DNA of 41,802 nt, from the IMG/VR virus record IMGVR_UViG_3300017773_000030, positions 1 to 41,802 of that record. The stretch is one strand, 5' to 3'. A program made the position numbers and the translations under genes. This stretch comes from a virus. Below, piece after piece: positions 32,481 to 40,800 of the stretch; positions within the stretch are counted from its first letter, which is position 1, and each line of letters starts with the position of its first letter. Under the pieces are notes generated by a model. That model was not told where the DNA came from. It was given only the letters and a program-made list of their open reading frames with translations, and did no database searches.

Positions 32481-33040
32481 TAAAGTTATTAAATTTAATT
32501 ACTGAAAAAATTGTCTTGGATGTTAAGGTTGGCGATGTTATATTAGCTGGTAGATTCAAAAACAAAAAAGTTGTTGTTAAATCCATAGGAAAAGATGAAC
32601 ATGGTATGCCAACAATAAATGGAAAAAAGGTTGTGAATTTTAGAATATCACCAAAAAACGAAATAAAAGAAAGAGTAGATTTTTATGATACGGCAAAACA
32701 GATAGTTAAGAAAGCCGGACTAAAATCAAAAGTTGTATTTGCTAAACGAAAGGGGAACAAAGCTGATTATAATGTAGATACAGATACTATTTATATAAGT
32801 CCGACATCAAATTACAAAGATTTTTTAGTTACAGTTTTTCACGAAATAGACCATGCTAAAGATGCTCAAAAGTTTGGTAAGAAAAAATATAAAGAAAAAT
32901 ACGAACTTGAAATGAATAAGGCAGTTGATAAAGGTGGGGATGCTCACGATGATAATTACTTTGAAAAGAAAGCAGAAAAGTTTGGTCGTAAAATGGCAAA
33001 AGACTATCTAAAGATTAATAGGAAAAATATTTATAAGTGA
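32477..33040 (+). CDS. Putative zinc metalloprotease with capsid-targeting-like N-terminus
   Basis: A 187-residue protein beginning MIKLLNLITEKIVL (ITE at 8-10). Residues about 17-55 form a small beta unit (VGDVILAGRFKNKKVVVKSI, GMPTINGKKVVNFR) seen in other phage proteins. Residues about 115-135 contain VTVFHEIDHAKDAQKF, a HEXXH zincin motif, followed about 45 residues later by YFEKKAEKFGRKMA, where the Glu could be the third zinc ligand. This is the arrangement of small gluzincin-like phage peptidases. It is the last of the targeted group; its stop overlaps the RuvC start (GTGA). Target unknown; it might process phage or host proteins after delivery. Confidence 0.7.
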   Translation: MIKLLNLITEKIVLDVKVGDVILAGRFKNKKVVVKSIGKDEHGMPTINGKKVVNFRISPKNEIKERVDFYDTAKQIVKKAGLKSKVVFAKRKGNKADYNVDTDTIYISPTSNYKDFLVTVFHEIDHAKDAQKFGKKKYKEKYELEMNKAVDKGGDAHDDNYFEKKAEKFGRKMAKDYLKINRKNIYK

Positions 33041-33540
33041 AAAAATTAGGTTTGGATGCCTCAACAACAACAGTTGGATATGCTTTTGTTGACGGTAAAG
33101 AAGTTATAGATTTGGGATTCATTCCCATTAATAAAGAAACAACTATCAGAGATAAAGTTCAATTAACAATGGATACCATAACAGAGTTAGATCCGTTTGG
33201 TGATATTGAACAAATCTATATAGAAGATAGTCTTTCTGGTTTTATGCGTGGTAGAACATCACAACAAACAATAATAAAGTTAGCAAAGTTTAATGCTGTA
33301 TTGACTTACTGTTTAGAATTTGCCTATGGTGAAATAATAGAGGGTGTAAATCCCATGACAGCAAGAAAAAACCTCTTTGGAAAAGCCAGAGTAAAAGGTG
33401 TATCAGCAAAAGATTTTGTAAAAAAAGAAATAAATTGCTTGTATAATTTAGAAGAATATGTTAAATTAACTAAGACAGGATTATGGGATAAACGCAATAT
33501 GGATGCTTACGATGCATTAGTGTGTGCCTTATATGAATAA
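33037..33540 (+). CDS. RuvC-like Holliday junction resolvase
   Basis: A 167-residue RNase H-fold nuclease. The acidic residues expected for RuvC-type catalysis are visible: Asp7 in KKLGLDASTTTVGYA, Glu63 in QIYIEDSLSG, and the C-terminal NMDAYDALVCA (Asp156/Asp159). The family cuts four-way DNA junctions during recombination and packaging; T4 uses the unrelated endonuclease VII instead, so this is a lineage difference. The start is GTG overlapping the preceding stop. It is followed by the primase and the SbcCD-like fusion, forming a DNA replication/recombination group. Confidence 0.8.
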   Translation: MKKLGLDASTTTVGYAFVDGKEVIDLGFIPINKETTIRDKVQLTMDTITELDPFGDIEQIYIEDSLSGFMRGRTSQQTIIKLAKFNAVLTYCLEFAYGEIIEGVNPMTARKNLFGKARVKGVSAKDFVKKEINCLYNLEEYVKLTKTGLWDKRNMDAYDALVCALYE

Positions 33541-34447
33541 ATTAGTTTACTTATTAGAACGAACATTAAATAGTAGAAGTAAGAAACTAACAAAACAAGA
33601 TGAGTATATGTTTTACTCACCTTTTGTTAGTCATTACAAACCTAAATTACAAATTAACATTGTATCACAGAAATGGCATTGTTGGGTTAGTAATCAAGGT
33701 GGTCATTCTATTTACTCACTATTTAAGAAGACAAATGCTGACACTCGTTATTTTACTGAACTTAAAGATTTGGTGTTTACACCATCTAGGTCTAATGATA
33801 AAACAGAGTCTAAGATTATTGTATCTTTACCGAGAGAGTTTCTTCCACTTTGGGTGATAAACAAATCTTTGTATCGTAATCAAGCAAAGTCATTTTTACA
33901 TAAAAGAGGTATTACAGATTGGGACATAAAAAAATACAAGATTGGTTTCTGTGATTCTGGTCTATATGAAGGTAGGATTATTATACCAAGTTATGATGAT
34001 AAAGGATTACTTAATTATTTTGTTGGTCGTTCTTTTGTTGGTGAAAAGATGAAATACAAAAATCCAAATGTATCAAGGGATATAATTCCATTTGATTGGT
34101 ATGTTGCTTGGTCAAAACCAATTGTGTTATGTGAGGGTGTGTTTGATGCTATGTCGATTAGGTCAAATGCTATACCAATGTTAAGTAAAAAACCATCAAA
34201 GAGTTTGTTAAGAAAAATATTTGAAAAGAATGTCAAGTCGATTTATATTGCTCTTGATGATGACGCTAAAAAAGACGCTTACAATATGTCTGAGTTCTTT
34301 AGAGACTTTGGTATAGATTGTAAAGTTGTCAAGTTACCAACAGATAAAGACCCGAATGATTTGGGTTGGAAAAAAATTACATCCCTAATACATACAACAG
34401 AGTCGGCTAGTTTTAGTGATTCGATACAGGCAAAATTATATGGATAA
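33533..34447 (+). CDS. DNA primase (DnaG/gp61-like)
   Basis: A 304-residue primase. The N-terminal region (about 15-65) is positioned like the DnaG zinc-binding domain (MFYSPFVSHYKPKLQIN, KWHCWVSNQGGHSIYSLFK), but two of the four expected ligands are Ser. The core fold follows (FLHKRGITDWDIKKYKIGF, GRIIIPSYDD), then the TOPRIM motifs IVLCEGVFDAMSIR (Glu near 200) and YIALDDDAKKDA (Asp near 241). It makes RNA primers for lagging-strand synthesis together with a replicative helicase not found here. The start at 33533 is preferred over GTG at 33524 because ATG overlaps the RuvC stop in the usual way. Confidence 0.8.
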   Translation: MNKLVYLLERTLNSRSKKLTKQDEYMFYSPFVSHYKPKLQINIVSQKWHCWVSNQGGHSIYSLFKKTNADTRYFTELKDLVFTPSRSNDKTESKIIVSLPREFLPLWVINKSLYRNQAKSFLHKRGITDWDIKKYKIGFCDSGLYEGRIIIPSYDDKGLLNYFVGRSFVGEKMKYKNPNVSRDIIPFDWYVAWSKPIVLCEGVFDAMSIRSNAIPMLSKKPSKSLLRKIFEKNVKSIYIALDDDAKKDAYNMSEFFRDFGIDCKVVKLPTDKDPNDLGWKKITSLIHTTESASFSDSIQAKLYG

Positions 34448-37400
34448 GAAAATAAAAACAATTGCTCACTTAGCAGATATTCACATTAGAAAATTACATA
34501 GGTTTGTGGAGTATCGAGATGTGTTCGATAGGTTATATAAAAAATTAAAAGAATTAAAACCTGATTTGATTTATATTGGTGGAGATGTTGTTCATGGAAA
34601 ACTCGATACATCACCTGAAGAAATTAGATTACTTGCTGATTTCTTTTTAAACTTATGTGATATTTCACCAACATTAGTAATTCCTGGTAATCATGATTGT
34701 AATTTAAATAACAAATCACGAGAAGATGTATTGTCTCCTGTTGTAGATTTAGTACAACAGATAAATCCTAATTTATTATATTGGAAAAAAAGTGGAGTAT
34801 ATAAATTGGGTGATTGTCAATTTGGTTTCTTATCTGTATTTGATATTACAAAAGATGGAAAACCAAATGTAAAAAATTTACCAAAAGCTAAAGATATAAA
34901 AGGTAAGAACAAGATTGCTGTATTTCATGGTGGTGTTGGTAGGTTTGAAGTTGATACTGGTCTATGGATGAGTGATGATAATGTCAATGCAAATGATTTT
35001 GATGGATATGATATGGTGTTATTGGGTGATATTCATAAACGACAGTTCATAGATGATAATGAAAGAATAGCTTATCCTGGTTCATTAATTCAACAAAACT
35101 TTGCCGAGGCACCAGAACATGGATTTTTATTATGGGATGTAGAAAGTAGAAAATCTAAATTTATACAAATAGAAAATGATTATGGGTATAAAACTATTCG
35201 TGTAGAAGATGGTGACATAAAAAGTAAGATGAATTTTGTTCCACGATTTGGTAATTTAAAAATAAAACATCGTAATACTCCTGCTGAAAAACTTCGTTTA
35301 GTTGAGATGAATTTAAGAAAAAAATATACAGAAATTAAATCTATTTCATTTGAAAAAATGGATTCTATTGAAAGTAGATTAAATGAATCTTCAACTAAAA
35401 TATCTATTGAAGATATTCATGATTTAAAAGTTCAAAATGAATTGATAGAAAAAGTTGCTCGTTTAGAAAACCCAGCAATAGACGATAAAACTATACAACG
35501 ACTATTTGATATTAATGAATTTACTAACTCATCAATTGGTATGAAAAACGATTTACCAAGAAATGTAGATTGGAAACTTAAGTATATTGAATTTGGTAAT
35601 ATGTTTAGTTATGGTAAGAAAAATAAAATTGATTTTACAAAATTAAATGGTGTTGTTGGTGTAGTTGCACCCAATCATAGTGGCAAGTCAGCTCTTATCG
35701 ATATTATTGCTTATACTATATTTGATACTTGTAGTAGGACATTTAAGGCTATAGAAGTCCTTAATAACAAATCAAAGAACTTTGAAGTTAAGTTATCATT
35801 AGAAGTAAATGGTATGGATTATATTATACATAGAACTGGTTTACTAAAAGAAAGACGAGTAAGAAAAACTGGTGAAGTAAGACGATTGTGTCCTGTTGCT
35901 GTTAAGTTTTATATGGAAGAGAATGGTGAGTTAATTGACCTTAGTGGAGCTGCTCGAAGTAACTCTCAATATGGAAGTGGTACAAACGAAGAGATAAGAA
36001 AGATATTAGGAACATTTGATGACTTTATTTTAACATCTCTTTCTCTACAAAACAATGGACAAAACTTTGTTGACAAAAAACAAAGTGAAAGAAAAAAGAT
36101 TCTGTCTCAGTTTATGGGTATTGACCTCTTTGATAAACTATATGATATTGCTCGTGATGATGTATCTGATGAGAAGGCATACCTAAAGAGAATAAAAGAA
36201 AAAAATGTCTTTGAAAATATGGGTAGAATAGAACAGAAACTAAAAGATTTAGAAGAGTCAAAATCTGAAAAAGAAGTTACTATAGAGCCAATAGAAAAAG
36301 ATTTAGAAGATTTCAAGTCACAAATAGAAGAACTAAAATCAAAATTAAAAGATGTTGATGATATTGAAGAACTTGATTTTAAGGAATTGATAAGTGAAAA
36401 AGAAAGTGAATTAGAAACACAAAAAGACGCATTAAAACTCGAAGACGAATACAAAGATAATATAAGGCCTCTTTATAATACAATTTATAGTAAATTGAAA
36501 GAATATGATGAAGAAACTTTAGAACACAATTATAATAAATTTAAAGAGTGTAAGGAAGACTTAAGTAAAATTCAATCTAATATTACTGTAAAAGAAAATC
36601 AGATAAAACATTTAGAGACATCTTTGAGTGAAGTAAAAGAACATGAGTTTGATGAGAATTGTGAATATTGTTTAAAGAATGGTCAATGGCATATAGAAAA
36701 AACAAAATCATTGACAAGTGAAATAAAAGATTGTAAATTAGAGTTAGATAAAATACTAACAAATAAGTCTCATCGTGAAAAAGATATTGAAAGTTTTGGT
36801 GATATAGAACAAGACAAATTAAAATATGAAGAATTGATGGAAGATTTAAAACGAGTTGAAGGTGATGCTTACAAAACACATGCAAAAATAAAAGAGTTAG
36901 AACTTTCAGTAGAACAAATACAATCTACTCTAAAAAAAATTGTAAAAGATGAACAGTTATTTTTAGATAATGCTTCTGCGATTGCTTACAATCGTAACAT
37001 ATCTCAAAAGGTAGATAAGTATCAAACTCAAGTTAGAATCGGTAGTGAGATATTAAAAGAACATAGGAAAGAGTTAAAGAAAATAGAATCGGATATCTTA
37101 ATACAAGAGACAAATAAAAAAAATCTAGGTGAAGAAATCAAAGACCTTGTAGAAGCAGAACAGAAAGTTGCTGATTATGAAGTATATCTTCGTTTAGTAA
37201 GTAGTGATGGTATCCCTCAGTTAATCATAAACGATGCTCTACCAATAATTGAAAACGAAGTAAATGCTGTATTAGACCATATGATGGCTGGTTTTCAGTT
37301 GGGTATAACAAGTGAACAAAAAAATATAAATTTGTATATACGATATGACGACCAAGAATGGCCTTTAAGTCTCTCATCGGGTATGGAAAAGTTTGTTTCC

Positions 37401-37652
37401 TCACTAGCTCTTCGAGTCGGATTAATCAATGTTTCTAATCTTCCAAGTCCTAACTTTCTCGTTATAGACGAGGGATTTGGAACACTCGACACAGACAACC
37501 TCTCAAACATGAAAGGTGCTTTTGAGTATCTAAAAACAAGGTTTGATTCTGTCTTTATCATATCTCATTTGGATACAATCAAAGACTTTATGGATTATCT
37601 ACTACCTGTCAATGTAGGTGAGGATGGATTCTCTAAGGTAGTTTATAACTAA
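34440..37652 (+). CDS. Single-chain Mre11-Rad50 (SbcD-SbcC, gp47-gp46) nuclease-ATPase
   Basis: A 1070-residue fusion. Residues 1-330 are an Mre11/gp47-type metallophosphoesterase: HLADIHIRK (Asp13, His15), YIGGDVVHGK (Asp49, His52), IPGNHDC (Asn84, His85), VFHGGVG and GDIHKRQF. Residues about 380-1070 are a Rad50/gp46-type ATPase: VAPNHSGKSALIDI (Walker A, near 404), a long coiled coil with a zinc hook CEYC near 741, LSLSSGMEKF (signature, near 976), LVIDEGFGTLD (Walker B, near 1005) and ISHLD. T4 encodes these as two genes. The complex processes DNA ends for recombination-dependent replication and degrades host DNA. The start at 34440 overlaps the primase stop; the frame is intact throughout. 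Confidence 0.9.
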   Translation: MDKKIKTIAHLADIHIRKLHRFVEYRDVFDRLYKKLKELKPDLIYIGGDVVHGKLDTSPEEIRLLADFFLNLCDISPTLVIPGNHDCNLNNKSREDVLSPVVDLVQQINPNLLYWKKSGVYKLGDCQFGFLSVFDITKDGKPNVKNLPKAKDIKGKNKIAVFHGGVGRFEVDTGLWMSDDNVNANDFDGYDMVLLGDIHKRQFIDDNERIAYPGSLIQQNFAEAPEHGFLLWDVESRKSKFIQIENDYGYKTIRVEDGDIKSKMNFVPRFGNLKIKHRNTPAEKLRLVEMNLRKKYTEIKSISFEKMDSIESRLNESSTKISIEDIHDLKVQNELIEKVARLENPAIDDKTIQRLFDINEFTNSSIGMKNDLPRNVDWKLKYIEFGNMFSYGKKNKIDFTKLNGVVGVVAPNHSGKSALIDIIAYTIFDTCSRTFKAIEVLNNKSKNFEVKLSLEVNGMDYIIHRTGLLKERRVRKTGEVRRLCPVAVKFYMEENGELIDLSGAARSNSQYGSGTNEEIRKILGTFDDFILTSLSLQNNGQNFVDKKQSERKKILSQFMGIDLFDKLYDIARDDVSDEKAYLKRIKEKNVFENMGRIEQKLKDLEESKSEKEVTIEPIEKDLEDFKSQIEELKSKLKDVDDIEELDFKELISEKESELETQKDALKLEDEYKDNIRPLYNTIYSKLKEYDEETLEHNYNKFKECKEDLSKIQSNITVKENQIKHLETSLSEVKEHEFDENCEYCLKNGQWHIEKTKSLTSEIKDCKLELDKILTNKSHREKDIESFGDIEQDKLKYEELMEDLKRVEGDAYKTHAKIKELELSVEQIQSTLKKIVKDEQLFLDNASAIAYNRNISQKVDKYQTQVRIGSEILKEHRKELKKIESDILIQETNKKNLGEEIKDLVEAEQKVADYEVYLRLVSSDGIPQLIINDALPIIENEVNAVLDHMMAGFQLGITSEQKNINLYIRYDDQEWPLSLSSGMEKFVSSLALRVGLINVSNLPSPNFLVIDEGFGTLDTDNLSNMKGAFEYLKTRFDSVFIISHLDTIKDFMDYLLPVNVGEDGFSKVVYN

Positions 37653-37810
37653 CGACTTCTTAATACATTTCGTGGTTTAGATTCACCACGCTTTAAGCTA
37701 AGTATATGCTGGTTAAGAGTGGCACTCATAGTTGTACTTTCATCTTTAACATACAATCTAAACCACTCCATAAGTGTCTCATCTATTGTAAAAGAATATT
37801 TCTTTTTCAT
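37649..37810 (-). CDS. Ribbon-helix-helix (Arc/CopG-type) regulator
   Basis: A 53-residue gene on the minus strand: ATG at 37810-37808, stop TAG at 37651-37649, overlapping the end of the nuclease gene by four bases. The product starts MKKKYSFTIDETLMEWFRLY and has the RHH order of a short strand (KYSFTID), helix (ETLMEWFRLYVKD), a turn with Ser/Thr (ESTTMS), a second helix (ATLNQHILSLKRG) and a basic tail (KPRNVLRSR). GGAG lies 9 bases before the ATG. A -10 TATAAT and the ATATTTAT motif lie upstream on the same strand. Such dimers bind operators in the major groove with their strands. It is the only convincing minus-strand gene in the window; its targets could include palindromic promoters such as 26900-26930. 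Confidence 0.75.
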   Translation of the reverse strand: MKKKYSFTIDETLMEWFRLYVKDESTTMSATLNQHILSLKRGESKPRNVLRSR

Positions 37811-37827
37811 ACCGATAATCTCCATAT

Positions 37828-37844
37828 ATTATACATATAAATAT
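37828..37844 (-). promoter_or_regulatory. Minus-strand promoter of the RHH gene
   Basis: On the minus strand a perfect -10 TATAAT (+ strand 37828-37833) lies 17 to 18 bases before the RHH start codon, and ATATTTAT (37837-37844) overlaps its upstream side. No good -35 is seen. It is back-to-back with the ATATTTAT of the fibre gene (37866-37873), so this 70-base gap is a divergent control region. Confidence 0.45.
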
Positions 37845-37865
37845 CGTTCATAAAATATTTTGTAA

Positions 37866-37873
37866 ATATTTAT
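37866..37873 (+). promoter_or_regulatory. ATATTTAT motif, candidate late promoter element
   Basis: The motif lies 7 bases before the ATG of the giant fibre gene (37881), with no Shine-Dalgarno between them. The following bases TAATGATATG repeat the spacing seen at 29270 (ATAATG-type), supporting a common element for late genes. Confidence 0.45.
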
Positions 37874-37880
37874 TAATGAT

Positions 37881-40800
37881 ATGCCAGAATTATTTAGTCA
37901 AGTATTAGACCTCAAAGAAAAAGATGTATTCCTAGAAACTGAAATAAACGATAATTTATATTTCAGTATATCCGGATTACCTTCTAATTTAAGTTATGGA
38001 AAACATCCATTTGCTATAACTTATAATGATCCAAATAACCAACCACTTTTAAAAAACTTATCTAATATTGTTTTTGAATTTGTTGACTCTCGTGGAACTG
38101 TAATATTTTCTAATTTAGTAGATATATCAGAGCTAAGTGGAGCAGGTAATGGTTTTGTTTGGATAAAAAAAGATCCGCTAAGAACTGCTGATGAAATTGC
38201 AGACGGACCTGCTTTCTTTTATGTAATGGGTGAATTAGGTGGAAACGAAATACCAATGGAGTGGAGGGGGATATACAATGTAAGAACTACTTTTGTATAT
38301 GATATAAGAAAAGATTATCCAAACACATCACCATTACTTTTAAACTCACCCATTGATGTTCAGACAAATTTAAACATAAGTGAAAGTGTAGAATTTGATA
38401 ATGAAGATGATGTTTTTAAAAGAAGTTTTATTAATATCAATTTATCTAATTTACAAACTAATGGTGGTAAAATAGAATCTGTTGAGTTAGCATACAATGA
38501 GCAAAATGCTTTTACTGATGATTTTAATATAATAACAACTTATCCATTAACAAGTGGTTCATTTGAAACAATAGATTCAACAGCAACTTCTGGTTTAAAT
38601 CCGATAACAAATACAACTAAAATAGAAATACCAAAAGAATTTAGACGAGATACGCCAGTAAAATTTAGATTAAGATTTTTAAATACATCAAAACAATTAG
38701 CACAATATTTAGATGAAGATAGACAAGGGGAAATTGTAGAAGTTACATCATCATTTTTAAATTTTGAAGGAGCTCCTCTTTTTATTGAAAGAGAAGATAA
38801 TTTATTAAAGGGTTCAATGTTTACTGGTAATGCCGTTGGTAAAGGATTTGAACAATCAGGTAAAAATAGTGCCTTTTTAAAAACAGTAGATTATGAAGGT
38901 TTTAAAAGTGCTAGTTTAGAAAAAGGTAGTCCTGGAATAATGTTCTTTAGTGGTTCTGTATTGACATCGAGTGGTGATGACTATACTGGTATTGGTTTAG
39001 AATTAGTCGCTAATAGTGAAAGTTTTTTTAGATTTAGAAGTAATCCAAGTGTATTTGATGTAAGAGCTCAATCATTTTTTGTTGGATCAAAAGAGGTTCA
39101 GTTTATTAGTGGTAGTGGTGGTAATATAGAAATAAGTTCTTCTATTTTTCATTTAAATCCTTCTAATAATATCCTTAGTATTAGTGGTACTATTAAAGCA
39201 AATGCTGGTAATATTGGAGATTTTGAAATCATAGATGGAAAAATTAGTGGTAGTAATATTACTTTTGATGCAAATCGTTCACAAATATTTAAGACAGATC
39301 AAGGACCTGGTTCAGATGCTAGTGCTGCTTTTAACCAACTACGAGATGAATATTATATAGATTTTACACCAAGTAGTAGTAACGATCCTGTTGGTACAGA
39401 CTATTATATTAAAATGGGTCCTAATTTTATGGTTGATAAGAGTGGTATTCTTATTGCTAGTGGAGCTATATTTGAAGGGACTGTTAGTGCTAGTGCTGGT
39501 TTTCTTGGTGGGTTTGTAATAGAATCATCTTCAATTCGTTCAAGGGATTATTCTGTATCCATATCTGGATCACCAACTCCTAATGGATTTTTTATAAGTA
39601 GTTCTAATTTTAATGTAAAAGGTAATGGTAACATAACAGGTTCACAAGTTCTTTTTACTGGTGGAACAATAGGTGGTTTTGAATTATCATCAACTCAAAT
39701 TAATTCTACAAATGATAATTTAATACTAAAATCATCAGGACAAATAACTGCTTCAAATGCTCAGATTCAAGGAAAAATAACTGCTGAAACTGGTACTATC
39801 GGTGGGTTTAATATTGGAACTAATTTAGAATCAAGTGGTGGTACATTAAATCTTAAAGGTGGTACAGGCCAAATCACTGGTTCAAATGTATTATTTAGTG
39901 GTGGTACAATCGGTGGCTTTACTCTAAATGGTGGAGTAGGTCAGAGTAGTTTAATTGGTAAATCTGGAACAACTGAAAGATTCAGACTGGATTTACTGAG
40001 TGGAGAATTGTCAGTAAACGGTAACGATGCTTTCGGAATAACTTTAGGCGGTGATGCTTCTAGTGGTTACGAAGCAACAACTGGCACTAGTATACCAATA
40101 GTTTTAGCCACCGAAGAAGATGCTAGTAGGACTGTTGTTAGATTTGGTGATGCGAACCAATTTATTAAATTTGATAGTGGAGGAACACCAAAACTTTTTA
40201 TCAGTTCAAGTAATTACTTTTTAGGTGGTAGTTCACAATTTATAAGTGGTAGTGGTGGTAATATAGAAATCAGTTCAAGTAACTTCCATTTAGACAATCA
40301 AGGTAATGTTGATATGTCAGGAACTATTACTGCTACTGGTGGTGTGATTGGTGGATTTACTATAAATTCTGATAATTTAACAGCAACAAACTTTGTATTA
40401 AATACAACAGACAAATCTTTATCTTTAGGTAGTGGAAATACAATTTTTATAGCAGATGCTGATGATGGAATACAATTAGGACATGCTACATTTGCTTCTG
40501 CTCCATTTAGTGTAACACCAGCTGGTGTTCTTAAAGCTACAAGTGGAACTATTGGTGGTTTTACATTAAGCAGTACACAAATTACATCAAATAATTTAAT
40601 AATAGATTCTGTAGGTATTTTGCAAACATCAAATTTTATTCCAAATTTAAGAGGTTGGAGAATTTCCTCCGAGGGTAATGGAAATGCGGAGTTTGAAAAT
40701 GTAAAAATTAGAGGCACTATTAGTACAGCTGTTTTTGAAAAAGAAACTATAAATGCTGTGGGTGGTCAATTATATGTTGCTAACTCGACTACTTTAACTG

